A stretch of 64,000 nucleotides of DNA from Heliopora coerulea. Its lineage: Eukaryota; Cnidaria; Anthozoa; Scleralcyonacea; Helioporidae. A model generated the notes under the pieces. It did not search any database and was not told where the DNA came from. It was given only the letters and a program-made list of their open reading frames with translations. The stretch lies in NCBI GenBank assembly GCA_030142905.1, contig JASJOG010000325.1, positions 124,001 through 188,000 on the forward strand. Direction: 5' to 3'. Of this stretch, positions 23,881 through 34,132 are shown in pieces; the first letter of the stretch is position 1; each line of letters starts with the position of its first letter. The position numbers and the translations under genes were made by a program.

Positions 23881-26800
23881 GTGGCCAAGCACTCTTGTAG
23901 CGCTTGTGCAAAATGTATTCAGTCCAATCAAAAAGCGATATTATGTGACATGTGTAAGAAATGGGTTAATCTAAAATTCACCAATCTTAGCAAAATACAC
24001 TATATAGCTCTACAGGGCAGGTCAGAAGACTAGTTTTGCTTGTCTTGTCTGCAAACATTTTTTCCGTTTAATCATATTGAAGATGATACTGAATTTTTGC
24101 TAGCAATTCAGGATTATAGTTCATTGAATAACTGCTATGATTCATTGAAAGATCTTGTATTCAATCCTTATGCTTTTGCTTCACCGTTAACCAACTCGCC
24201 TGATCTTGACCCTGATAACCAGTTTTACTCTGGTAATAACAACGTAAACCATGACTCTGAATACTTTTCTGAGGAAAGATTTGCAACTAAATTCTGCTCA
24301 AATTCTAACACTTTTTCTCTCATTCATTTCAATGCACATAGTCTATCACATAACTTTTACAAAATCAACGACTATCTAAATATTCTAAATTTTCCATTCC
24401 CTATTATTGGAATTACCGAAACTTGGTTAAATAGTGACTCAGAATTATCCTCTTAAAACACTGGCGAATATAAACTTCTAACTTGCAGTCGTAGTGATCG
24501 GCATGGGGGTAGAGTAGCCCTTTATTTGAACAATAATCTAGACTTTAACAAATTAAGTGACCTTGAAATTAATGATGACATTGTTTGTCAGTCTATTTTT
24601 GTTGAGTTAAATCTTAAAAAGTCAAGTGCCATAATAGGAGTTGTGTACAGACTTCTAAATGGCGATATTAAGAAATTTAATGATTACATTAATAATACTC
24701 TGAGTAAACTAAATAATTCTTAAAAATCTATATATATTATGGGTGATTTTAATATAAATTTATTAAATAGAGAAGCTTGCAACCTTACCAGTGATTTTTT
24801 CGAAATTATGTTGTCCCACTCTCTGTGTCCAACTATATTTAGGCCAACTAGAATCACTACTTATTCTGCAACCTTGATAGACAGCATCTTCTCTAACACT
24901 TATTCACAACCAGTAACTTCTGGCATCTTACTAACTGATATTTCGGACCACTTACCCATCTTTCTTATTATGGATGAAAGTATACCTAAAGCTAGATTAA
25001 CATCCTATACTTATAAAAGGAAAAACTCAAGGGAGAATGTAGGCCAATTCATTGACTCTTTAAGGTCATTTGGTTGGAGTTCAGTATTTTCTACAACTGA
25101 CCCAAATTCTGCTTACACTCTCTTCTTTGATCAAATAAATATCTTATATAATCAACATATCCCACTGACAAGGATTAACTTAAGGAAACATCAACCTCGG
25201 AAGGCTTGGATAACACAGGGATTGATTAAATCCATCAAATCCAAATATAAACTCTGTAGCAAATTCGTGCAGAACAGGACAGACAGAAGGGAGCAAAAGT
25301 ACAAAGCATACAGGAATAAACTCAGCCATCTTCTTAAAATAGCTAAAAAACAATATTATAGTTGTAAGCTTGAATCTGGAAAAGCTAATATCAAAGCTAC
25401 TTGGAAAACTCTAAAAGATCTGCTAAATAAATCTAAACCTCAGCTTAATTACCCCCATTCGTTTTTGCATAATAATGTTAATATCACTAATCCTGAATCA
25501 ATTGCTAATGCTTTTAATGATTATTTCGTAAATGTTGGTACCAACCTGGCCTCTAAGATTCCATGTACAAATACAAAATTTACCCAGTTTCTAAAGAGAT
25601 CTTATCCCAATTCATTTGTTTTCTATCCTAGCGACAATTATGAAATATTCTCTATATTAAGGAATATTAATCCTAATAAATCACCAGGTCCAGACTGTAT
25701 AGATCCTTTTGTTATCAAGCAAGCTGCAGAGCCACTTGCACCCATTCTTTCTTATATATTCAATATTTCAATGGACTCGGGCAGAGTTCCTGATCAACTT
25801 AAAATTGCTAAGGTTATTCCTATTTTCAAAGCTGATGACAATAAAAAATTTTCAAATTATCGTCCTATATCAATACTCCCAATCTTTTCTAAAATTTTAG
25901 AAAGAGTCGTCTATACAAGACTTGTTAAATACTTCACTAAACGTAACAGTTTGGATTTAGAAAAAATCACTCAACATTTATGGCGGTGTTGGATTTAATT
26001 GATAATTTATCCAATTCGATTGATAATAAAGAGTTTTCTCTAGGTGTCTTCATTGACTTAAGTAAGGCATTTGACACCATTGACCACAACATTCTTATTG
26101 GAAAACTTAGTCATTATGGTTTACGAGGAGCACCATTATTATGGTTTTCAGATTATCTTGCAAATAGAAAACAATTCATCAAGTTCAATGATATAATGTC
26201 TTCATATGCAACTGTCACTTGTGGCGTTCCTCAAGGGTCTATACTTGGACCTTTATTATTTCTCATATATGTGAATGATATTTCCAATTGCTCCTCCCTT
26301 TTAAAAATAATTTTATTTGCAGATGACACTAGTCTTTTCTCTTCAGGAAAAGATCTTTACCAACTAATTAATATAATAAATCAAGAACCCAATGCAATAG
26401 CCTCCTGGTTCAAATCTAATAAACTTTCCTTAAATATAAAGAAAACCAAATGTTTTATTTTTTGTGCTAGGAACAAGTATTATTTAAAAACAAATGGCAT
26501 TAAGATAGATGACCAAATAATTGAGCAAGTTAGCTCACTAACATTTCTTGGTGTAAAAATCCATGAACACCTTGACTGGAAGCCACACATAAGTAGTGTG
26601 TCATTAAAAATGTCCAAATCTATTGGAGCTATTAATAAGATTAAATCGTTTATCTCCGCTAAGGCACGTCGATCACTATACTGCACACTTGTTTTACCGT
26701 ATATCCAATACTGCAATATAATCTGGGCTAAAACATATATTTCTAACCTAGATAAAATTTTTAGGCTACAAAAACGTATGATACGAATAATTGCCAACGT

Positions 26801-27159
26801 TGGGTACAGAGATCACACTAAACCTTTATTTGTTAAACTGAAACTACTGAATGTCTTTGACATAAACAAATATCAAACTGGATCTTTTATATTCGAATGT
26901 ATAAATTGCCCTGACATTCTTCCAAATATCTTTCAAACCTACTTTGCTCACAATCATGAAATCCATACCTATAATACCAGAAATGCTACAAAACTTCATT
27001 ATCACTAAAGCAAGGACTACAACTAGAAAAATGACTATTAAACTGAGTGGTACGTTATTTTGGATTTCTCTTGATAATAATATTACTCATTCTAAAACAT
27101 TAAAATCTTTTCAAAAAAAACTTAAAAATCTATTTTTTGATGAAATGACGAAAAGCTGA
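23881..27159 (+). pseudogene. LINE ORF2: zinc finger, endonuclease and reverse transcriptase, broken
   Basis: A cysteine-rich stretch (C-x2-C, then LCDMC) near 23895..23980 resembles the PHD-like finger at the start of many CR1/L2 ORF2 proteins. The apurinic-like endonuclease follows in pieces: IHFNAHSLSH and ITETWLN (to a stop at 24454..24456), then GDFNINL near 24742 and the SDHLP-type motif near 24950. The reverse transcriptase shows SPGPDCIDPF, YRPISILP, FIDLSKAFDTIDH, VPQGSILGPLLF and FADDTSLF near 26320. Breaks: in-frame stops near 24454 and 24721, a frameshift near 25950, and another near 26950..27008. The C-terminal LINE tail ends about 27159. The enzyme once nicked DNA and copied its own RNA at the nick. 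Confidence 0.88.
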
Positions 27160-27395
27160 GCGGTGCATCGTAGAGGAATCTTGACTGTTTCATTTTATAT
27201 ATTATCTGGTGATTGACATTATTTACAAACTCCCTGGAGTTTTCTTGCCAATCTCCGCCCATATTCTTGTCTACTGCCATCTCTCTTCACAATGTAATCA
27301 TTAAGCTTACAAATATTTATAATATCTATTATATTATATTATACTGCATATAAAATTTCTACCGTTTGTAAATATTAAAATTATTGAATATGGTA

Positions 27396-27423
27396 AATAA
27401 ATTGATTGATCGATTGATTGATT
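27396..27423 (+). repeat. ATTG tandem tail of the first LINE
   Basis: Tandem ATTG/ATCG repeats directly end the element's 3' UTR, as the short tandem tails of CR1/L2-type LINEs do. The start of the second LINE abuts it within some 30 bases. Confidence 0.7.
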
Positions 27424-27452
27424 TGGAGGTCGACGTTTAATTGTCGGCGATA

Positions 27453-28192
27453 ATGGCTGCAACCAGTGAGGAGGTAGATTCTACAACTTTTGCCAGTAGA
27501 GATGGAATTGAAGAAGGGGAAAGTAAAAGCTTATCTTTCAATGAACAGGGTAGATTAAAATGGAATGGTAATTTTGACGATTTCAATAGATTAATTGAGG
27601 AAGTCGTAGATGTCTTGATTAAATGGTCGACCGCTGGAGGAAGCTGTAAGATGGGAGAGGGACAAGGATAAAATGTGAGATGGTACCAAGGAAATGGCTC
27701 TGTTACGCTTAAAGGAGAGAAAACAAGTGAAGTTCAATCCGAGCTTCTTTCCTTAATTCAAGTGGAAGGAAGAAAACAAAATTACAAAATACAAGAATAC
27801 GAAGTGATGAAGACATCGGAGATGAAGACAACGATAATTTGCATAAAGAATCAAATGAAAACATTCCTCTGGGAAATGACTCTACACCTGAATCCAAAAC
27901 TCATCAAGACAAAGTTTTGACCACCTTAAAGTCTCTTGAATCTGAAATTTGCAATAATTTCAACAACCTCTTCTCTAAGATCAGTAGCATGAAAAGAACG
28001 AGAAATTGTAGCTGCTATAGCCGAGAAATGATCGAATTATTGAAAGCAGAAAACCAAAAGTTAAAAGAAGAGATTCATGTACTCCAAAAGCGCAATAACA
28101 ACCTGGCCTACGTAATGTCGGATTTAAATACGAAAATAAAAGACCTTGGCAATGAAAAGTTGAGCCTTATAACAGTGATGATATTGCTCTAA
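27453..28192 (+). pseudogene. LINE ORF1 N-terminal part (charged, coiled coil), frameshifted
   Basis: ATG at 27453 (an earlier TTG-initiated reading is not needed) opens about 72 codons, then the frame breaks near 27660 and again near 27840. The pieces have an acidic start, a tryptophan-containing WYQGNGSVTLKGEK stretch, and then a long heptad-like segment (residues with LKAENQKLKEEIHVLQKR) near 28030..28100 that should form a coiled coil. This is the expected oligomerisation region of a CR1-type ORF1. I do not recognise a named domain in the first segment. Confidence 0.6.
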
Positions 28193-28402
28193 AGAGACTA
28201 TGAAAAAAAGTGTAAAGAGCAACTGGATAAAGTCAACAGTTATTCCTGGTCCACTGTAAGAAGAGCTAAGGCTAACACTGACATCACATTTCAACACCAA
28301 AACAAGTACGAAGTTTTAAATATTGAAGATGGCGAGACAACCAAAAACGACAAGGAATTAGTACTTAGCTACAGCGATAATGAACACGGTGTTGACAGGG
28401 AG

Positions 28403-29143
28403 GTGGATGTCTCAAGTAAGGTTGACAACTGTAGTATTCATCTTATGTCCAAAAGTAATGCTAAATCAATTAATAAATTCCGGGATGAGCAAACTGGCAA
28501 ACCTGATGAAGTAGAACCTTCCCATTCCAAGCCAAATAAACCCCGGGACGTGCAATCTGGCAAACCGGACGAGGCCAAACCTTCCCATTTTGGGTCTATT
28601 GAGGACGACAACAAACAGTCAACTAGACCAAGTGAGCGTTCGAGATCAAGAAATGCTATTTTAGGAGACTAGATGTTGAAGCATCTAAACCCGAGAAAAC
28701 TACAATATGGTTTCAACCACGGAATAACGATCAAAACGTTCCCTGGTGCAACGACAGATGATATGGTACACTACGTTCAACCAACATTGAAAATGCGTCA
28801 GGAACGAATTATTCTACACATTTGTACAAACGATCTTAAAAGCAAATCTCCAAGCATTTTGGCGCAATCTGTTGCTGGTCTAGGTGAAGCTATCCGACGT
28901 GGAAACAACGATATCAAATTGACTTTCTACTCAATTATAGTAATGAATGATGAAGCAAGAATTGCTGGTAAGGCAACCTGTTATAATGAATTACTCAATA
29001 AATTGTGTGCAAAACATCATCGGGACTTTATAGATAACAAAAACATTGACCGATTTCACCTTAATAATTACGGTACTCATTTGAGCAAGAAAGGTTCTGG
29101 GGCTCTTGCTAAAAATATTAAAAATTATTTAGTTAGAAATTGA
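28403..29143 (+). pseudogene. LINE ORF1 C-terminus: linker and SGNH/GDSL esterase-like domain with stop at the catalytic serine
   Basis: 28403..28672 is a hydrophilic linker containing two tandem copies of a ~25-residue GKPDE-rich segment and an S-R-S-R-N run. It ends in ...ILGD followed by TAG, and the frame continues at once from 28673 with MLKHLNP. SGNH-type esterases of CR1 ORF1 proteins have GDS at this point, so the stop (28670..28672) replaces the nucleophile serine. Downstream, ILHICTNDL matches the block with the G/x-x-x-N-D oxyanion asparagine, and DRFHLNNYGTHLSKKG near the end supplies the D-x-x-H dyad. The domain was therefore complete apart from the nonsense codon. The role of this esterase in retrotransposition is poorly understood. 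Confidence 0.75.
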
Positions 29144-29178
29144 CTAATTGTTCCAGAATATAGCCCCCTGACAACGAT

Positions 29179-30288
29179 ATGACCTCAAAATACCCGTTAT
29201 CACACCAGAGCGAAATTATTTATCCGAAATTAAAAGGATTTATAATTGGCCATCTAAATATCACCAGCTTAACTAAACACATCGATGAACTCAGAATCTT
29301 TATCCTTGAGAACGCCTTTGAAATTCTATATATTAATGAGACGAGACTTGACAATTCTATATACGACACAGAGGTTGAAATTGACGGTTATAAAATAGTA
29401 AGAAAAGATAGAAATCAAAATGGAGGTGGCGTTGCAATATACCTATGCAACATTATTCTACATGTTGAACGAGACGATTTAACGTCCGTAAATGTGGAAG
29501 CAATATGTCTCTAAATTAGCAAACCGAAAAGCAAACCTTTATTGATTTCTGCATGGTATTACCCACCTAATTCCAAAGGCGATGTACAGGGTGTCCCAAA
29601 AAACCCGAAAACTATTGAAATCACCAATAACAACTTAATTATTAGAATTTGAATGCCTTAGCACTCCGTTGGTCCCCACGAGTGCATAAATGATTGATAT
29701 AAGTAATTTTATACACTCTGTTAGAATTTTATAATTTGCTTTAAATTCCCACGGGCAAAAAATCGCGCACTTTACAAGGCGATTTTCTTACCTAAATTTT
29801 AATATATGCACCTTTTCAATATTTTACGCATCATTACGTTCAGCTTTTTCGTAGGGCATTCAAATTTTAACAATAAGAGATTTCAATAGTTTTGGGTTTT
29901 TTTGGGACACCCTGTATTTGACCGTTTTGAAAAATTCCTACAGGAAATCGATAATGAAAACAAAGAAATGATCATAACCGGGGACTCCAACTGTGATATG
30001 CTATGTAACGATAACAATAACCCTAGCATTAAAAAATTAAAAGATGTAATAGATATCTACCAACTGCAACAACACATTGATAATCCTACTTGGATAACCA
30101 CTTCAACTAAAACCTTAATAGATTTCATACTTAATAGAATTGGTGATACTAGAACAATAGATTCAGGAGTCATGGACTCGGTTATTGGTGATCATAATCT
30201 AATTTACACATATAGGAAGATAGGAATCCCTAAAGGAAACCCTAAACTAATTGAGACAAGACAATTCAAGCATTTTAACACTATTTAA
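29179..30288 (+). pseudogene. LINE ORF2 endonuclease domain, split by a MITE
   Basis: 29179..29514 holds the start of an apurinic-type endonuclease (GHLNITSL, INETRLD, NGGGVAIYL) and stops at a TAA (29512..29514) where the related 41-kb copy keeps a glutamate codon. The frame resumes as ISKPKSKP and is cut by the insertion 29587..29914. Beyond it the domain continues (FDRFEKFLQEID, ITGDSNCD for the usual GDFN, then a DHNLIY motif) to another TAA at 30286..30288, again at a glutamate codon of the relative. The nicking domain is thus decayed by two nonsense changes and one insertion. Confidence 0.82.
29587..29914. mobile_element. Mariner/Tc1-type MITE, 328 bp
   Basis: Terminal inverted repeats of about 36 bp start CAGGGTGTCCCAAAA and end with the complement (29587..29622 and 29879..29914), with weaker complementarity continuing inward. 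A TA dinucleotide lies on each side (29585..29586 and 29915..29916). Removing the insert plus one TA restores a continuous endonuclease reading when compared with the related copy at 41.8 kb. No transposase is encoded, so it was moved in trans by a Tc1/mariner family enzyme. Confidence 0.9.
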
Positions 30289-30626
30289 TTTCAAAACAAT
30301 CTTAGAGAAGCTCTTAGCAATTTCGATCATTACACTGATCCTAATATAGCGTGGCATGAGTGGAAAGAAATTTTTCTCCATATCGCTGACCACCATGCAC
30401 CTCTGCGAAGTAAGAAAAGTAAAAAGTTAACATAAACCGTGGCTTACTAATGAAATAAAGAACTTGAGTTACCAAAGGGATTATCTGAAAAGGAAGCTGT
30501 GAGTCTCAATTCACCCGCATATCATCAAAGTTAACCGTCTCATTAAAGATGTCAAAACAAAGTACTTTAGAATCAAACTTCAAAACAGCACAAACACCAA
30601 GGATAGCTGGAAGATCATAAATGAGT

Positions 30627-30639
30627 TACTTAATAAGAA
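30627..30639 (+). repeat. 13-bp target-site duplication, left of the PLE palindrome
   Basis: TACTTAATAAGAA, repeated at 31621..31633. It lies in the LINE ORF2 linker between endonuclease and RT. Confidence 0.82.
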
Positions 30640-31620
30640 TAATAAATCAGCAATTTTGTCGTGGTAACAAATTTAAACACAGATTTTAAATACGTAGATA
30701 CCATGGTGAATGGTAATTTAAGATAAAGTAGGAGAAGATGAAGAGTAATATACGCTTAAAGAGGTATACACAGTTACCAAAGACTGTTGGATAGTTTAGT
30801 TCTTAACAGAACTGTTTGAAACTTAAAGAGGTAATATTCTACGTAAAGAATACGCCTAAAGAATCAGAAAAAAAGCACGATGCATTTCGGCAGACCACTT
30901 ATCAAGTGCTATACGTCTGCTAGTTAGAGAGAAAGAAAGAAACATATCACCTGCTTATATAGTCTAAAGAAAACTCGTGACATCAACCCAACGGAATGTG
31001 GGAGGGTCAAAATAGCGATAGTTTGAAAACAAATTCCTTTTGCCGGCACAGATCAGGATCATTAAGTTTTATGTAAATGGCTTCCATCACCTTCAATTGA
31101 AAGGCGGAACGGCATTTGTAGAGAATTCTAAAATTACTCAGATGATAATTTAAAAACTACTCAGATGATAATTTTAGAATTCTCTACAAATGCCGTTCCG
31201 CCTTTCAATTGAAGGTGATGGAAGCCATTTACATAAAACTTAATGATCCTGATCTGTGCCGGCAAAAGGAATTTGTTTTCAAACTATCGCTATTTTGACC
31301 CTCCCACATTCCGTTGGGTTGATGTCACGAGTTTTCTTTAGACTATATAAGCAGGTGATATGTTTCTTTCTTTCTCTCTAGCTAGCAGACGTATAGCACT
31401 TGATAAGTGGTCTGCCGAAATGCATCGTGCTTTTTTTCTGATTCTTTAGGCGTATTCTTTACGTAGAATATTACCTCTTTAAGTTTCAAACAGTTCTGTT
31501 AAGAACTAAACTATCCAACAGTCTTTGGTAACTGTGTATACCTCTTTAAGCGTATATTACTCTTCATCTTCTCCTACTTTATCTTAAATTACCATTCACC
31601 ATGGTATCTACGTATTTAAA
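30640..31620. mobile_element. PLE 3'-end palindrome (head-to-head inverted dimer) inside the LINE
   Basis: Left arm about 30685..31142 is the near-perfect reverse complement of 31163..31620, with a loop of about 20 bases. The left copy carries about 45 extra bases at its outer end. The arms match, with more divergence, the 3' part of the PLE remnants at 37488..37966 (plus) and about 50233..50340 (minus), which ties the palindrome to PLEs although it holds no protein domain. A 13-bp duplication TACTTAATAAGAA flanks it at 30627..30639 and 31621..31633. The host LINE frame reads on across one copy of that sequence, as the relative at 42.5 kb shows. Confidence 0.88.
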
Positions 31621-31633
31621 TACTTAATAAGAA
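31621..31633 (+). repeat. 13-bp target-site duplication, right of the PLE palindrome
   Basis: Second copy of TACTTAATAAGAA. After it the LINE reading continues with KSKTPTIREI. Confidence 0.82.
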
Positions 31634-33379
31634 GTCAAAGACCCCTACAATAAGAGAGATAATGATTAATCACAATACAGTGACTGGGGATGAAAATATT
31701 GCCAATGAGTTTAATAACTTTTGTAAAATATGACCAGACCTTGCGGAAGATATTCCCCAAACTGACCGTGACCCCCTATATTATGTGACTCCTGGAACTA
31801 CCGTCTTCAAATTCAAAAATATTACCAATGCAGATTTGATGTATGCTTCAAAGGAGACGAAAGCAGTTAAAGCATTAGGTCCAGATAAGATCTCCAACAA
31901 ATTACTTCGGGCAACAGGGAATTCTATACATGAATCCCTACTTGTCGTTTTAACCTTATTTTGAATACGGACATTTTCCCAGATGAGATGAAACTTGCTA
32001 AAATTACTCCTATTTATGAATCGGGAGAAAAAACTGATGGCGGAAATTATAGACCTATTTCGGTGATATCTGCAGTAGCAAAAAATCTTGAAAAACTTGT
32101 TTATGATCAAGTATTTCACTTTCTTATTGACAATAAAGTTATTTCAAATCAACAGTCAGGATTTCGTCCTTTTCACTCAACTGAAACATCATTACTACAA
32201 TTTGCAAACCAATGCCTTATAAATATGGACAATGGTCTAGTAAATGGCATTCTCTTTCTAGATCTCAAAAAAGCTTTCGATATTGTAGACCACAAAATTC
32301 TTTTATCCAAACTAGAGCGCTACGGAGTCAGAGGAACTGCCTTAAAGCTATTTAAATCCTGTCTTCATGGAAGGAAACAAGTATGTATACATCAGAATGC
32401 ATTGTCGGAGCCTAAAGAAATTACATGCAGTGTTCCTCAGGGATCAAATCTTGGTCCGTTACTCTTCCTCTTATACGTTAATGATCTTCCAAATTGTCTT
32501 GATAAAACTCCAGCATCAATGTTTGCGGACGACACCAATTTATCTTGTCATGGAAAGTCGTCCGCAGGCATTGAAAGCAAACTTAACATTGATGTAGATA
32601 ACGTACATAAATGGCTAACTGCCAATAAGTTAACACTGAACGAAGAGAAAACGGAATTTATGTTGATCGGATCCAGACAGAGACTAAACCAATTTTCCGG
32701 TAATCCTAATATAATTCTTGGCAACCATACAATACAACAGGCGCCAAATAAGAAAGTTTTAGGAGTTATTATTGATGAAAATATAAAGTGGAATGAACAT
32801 AATGATGCTCAATGCAAAAACATTTCTAATGCTATTGGGCTGTTAAGGAGAGCAAAACAGTTTGTGACTCACGAAGCACTCTTAAATATGTTCAATTCAC
32901 TTGTACTGCCCCACTTCACTTATTGTTCGATTGTATGGAATGATAGGAACTGCGCTCACATTGATAAATTATGTAAATTACAAAAGCAAGCCGCTCGAGT
33001 GATAACGGGTTGTAATTACGAAATAAGATCAACAGAAATTTTTGATGAACTACAATGGGAACCTATAAAAAATATTCTTAAGTAACGGGAGAATATTATG
33101 ACATTCAAGGCGTTGAGAGGAATAACTCCCAGTTACTTATCAGACCTCTTTACCACTTGTCATAATGATTCACATCAATTGAGAAGTAACAATAGAAAAC
33201 TTTATTTTAAAAAACCAAAAACGAATTACTTAAGAAAAAGTTTCTCATATCGTGGAGCTATATCTTGGAATGACCTACCATCCGTAATCCTTGACAGGTA
33301 TGAACAACTCTCAGTATACTCATTCAAAAATACACTCAAAAATTATGTTAATTTAGAAACAAATCTTTCATTAAGTTAA
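31634..33379 (+). pseudogene. LINE ORF2 reverse transcriptase domain, frameshifted
   Basis: The part before 31961 is in a different frame (AVKALGPDKISNKLLRATG marks RT block 1). From 31961 a 374-codon open stretch shows KITPIYESG, YRPISVISA, FLDLKKAFDIVDH, VPQGSNLGPLLF, FADDTNLS with the catalytic aspartates, and the LTLNEEKTEFMLIG and KVLGVIID thumb motifs. A stop at 33083..33085 is followed in another frame by MTFKALRGITPSYLSDL, the usual C-terminal tail, to 33379. It is closely similar to the copy at 42292..44161. The catalytic motifs are intact but the frame is not. Confidence 0.88.
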
Positions 33380-33567
33380 CTTAATATAATCTATCTATAC
33401 TTCAAATTTGTATGTTATTAATATTAAATTCGAACAGCTGTAGTATTTTATTTTTTTTAAGTATAATAGAAATGCGTAAATAGTTAGTAATAGATATCTT
33501 TGTATAGAGTGAAACGGCCCCTTGAAAACCAGCATTATCTACGCTGAAGGGCTACCGTTTTAAAATA

Positions 33568-33597
33568 ACTTTAAATAATAATGATAATAATAATAGC
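33568..33597 (+). repeat. Tandem 3' tail of the second LINE
   Basis: AATAATGATAATAATAATAG-type short repeats directly follow the LINE 3' UTR, marking its end. Confidence 0.65.
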
Positions 33598-33616
33598 GCC
33601 ATGAATATACATCAGA

Positions 33617-34132
33617 ATGCATAACCGAGCATTAATGATACTTGCAGTTCGATGGGCAAAAGAATATAAGCAAACTGATGGCCAAACCAAGTGGTATGCA
33701 GAAAGGTGGGAAAGAGGACACGTTTTGAAGAGCAGTACTGCAAAGTTGATGAGGGACTTTGAATTCCATTTAAGAAAGACGACAACATCCAGACGACCAG
33801 ACTTGACGTTAGGGGACAAACAAAAGAAAATAATTTGGATTTGCGATATGGCATGCCCACAAGAAGATAACATCGAAACCAAGACGAATGAGAAACGAAC
33901 AAAGTACCAGCAGTTAGCTTTCGAAATGAGAGAAAGACGTGTCGGATTCAAAGTGATCGCGATTCCAATTGTGATAGGGTGTCTTGGAGGAGGTATCAGT
34001 AAGTCAATCAAGGAAGTGCGAAGAATATTCGAAAATGACGAACTGGCGAAACAAATTGTAGGAACGATGCAAAAGACGGTATTTATGGATAGCGAAACCA
34101 TACTGAGAAAGATACTTTCAGGCTTAGTTTAA
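33617..34132 (+). CDS. Restriction-like endonuclease (PD-(D/E)XK-type) fragment of another LINE
   Basis: An intact frame of 171 codons. The core reads RRPDLTL, about 11 residues later IIWICDMACP, then KYQQLAFEMRER and an IPIVIGCLGGG strand. R-P-D-x(11-13)-D followed by a K-Y-x-x-L helix is the pattern of the restriction-like endonuclease at the C-terminus of site-specific LINEs (NeSL/R4 type and relatives). The N-terminal RT is absent, because the fragment starts immediately after the tail of the CR1-type LINE. The last ~50 residues are poorly conserved-looking. Likely a 5'-truncated LINE remnant and not a cellular nuclease. Confidence 0.55.
   Translation: MHNRALMILAVRWAKEYKQTDGQTKWYAERWERGHVLKSSTAKLMRDFEFHLRKTTTSRRPDLTLGDKQKKIIWICDMACPQEDNIETKTNEKRTKYQQLAFEMRERRVGFKVIAIPIVIGCLGGGISKSIKEVRRIFENDELAKQIVGTMQKTVFMDSETILRKILSGLV

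Larger units (their letters stand above)
22774..27423 (+). mobile_element. CR1/L2-group non-LTR retrotransposon (LINE 1 of the window)
   Basis: Two consecutive LINE reading frames (ORF1 22774..23556, ORF2 about 23881..27159) followed by an AT-rich 3' untranslated region and a short ATTG-type tandem tail at 27396..27421. A zinc-finger start to ORF2, an apurinic-type endonuclease and an FADDT reverse transcriptase match the CR1/L2/Jockey group. The 5' boundary is not visible. Stops and frameshifts show it is dead. Confidence 0.85.
27424..33597 (+). mobile_element. CR1-type LINE with esterase ORF1, carrying two nested insertions
   Basis: From the gag-like ORF1 near 27453 to a 3' end with the words GGCCCCTTGAAAACCAGC and CTGAAGGGCTACCGTTTT, followed by a TAATAATG-type tail at about 33568..33597. 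The same 3' end recurs at 44400..44480 in a related copy. Two later insertions split ORF2: a MITE at 29587..29914 and a PLE palindrome at 30640..31620. Numerous stops show it is inactive. Confidence 0.85.

Noticed and set aside
30640..31620. Foldback DNA transposon or miRNA cluster
   Set aside because: The arms match PLE 3' sequence elsewhere in the window and the flanks show the same 13-bp duplication as a coding PLE.
33571..34101. 176-codon minus-strand ORF
   Set aside because: It is the antisense shadow of the plus-strand endonuclease fragment, which carries the recognisable motifs.
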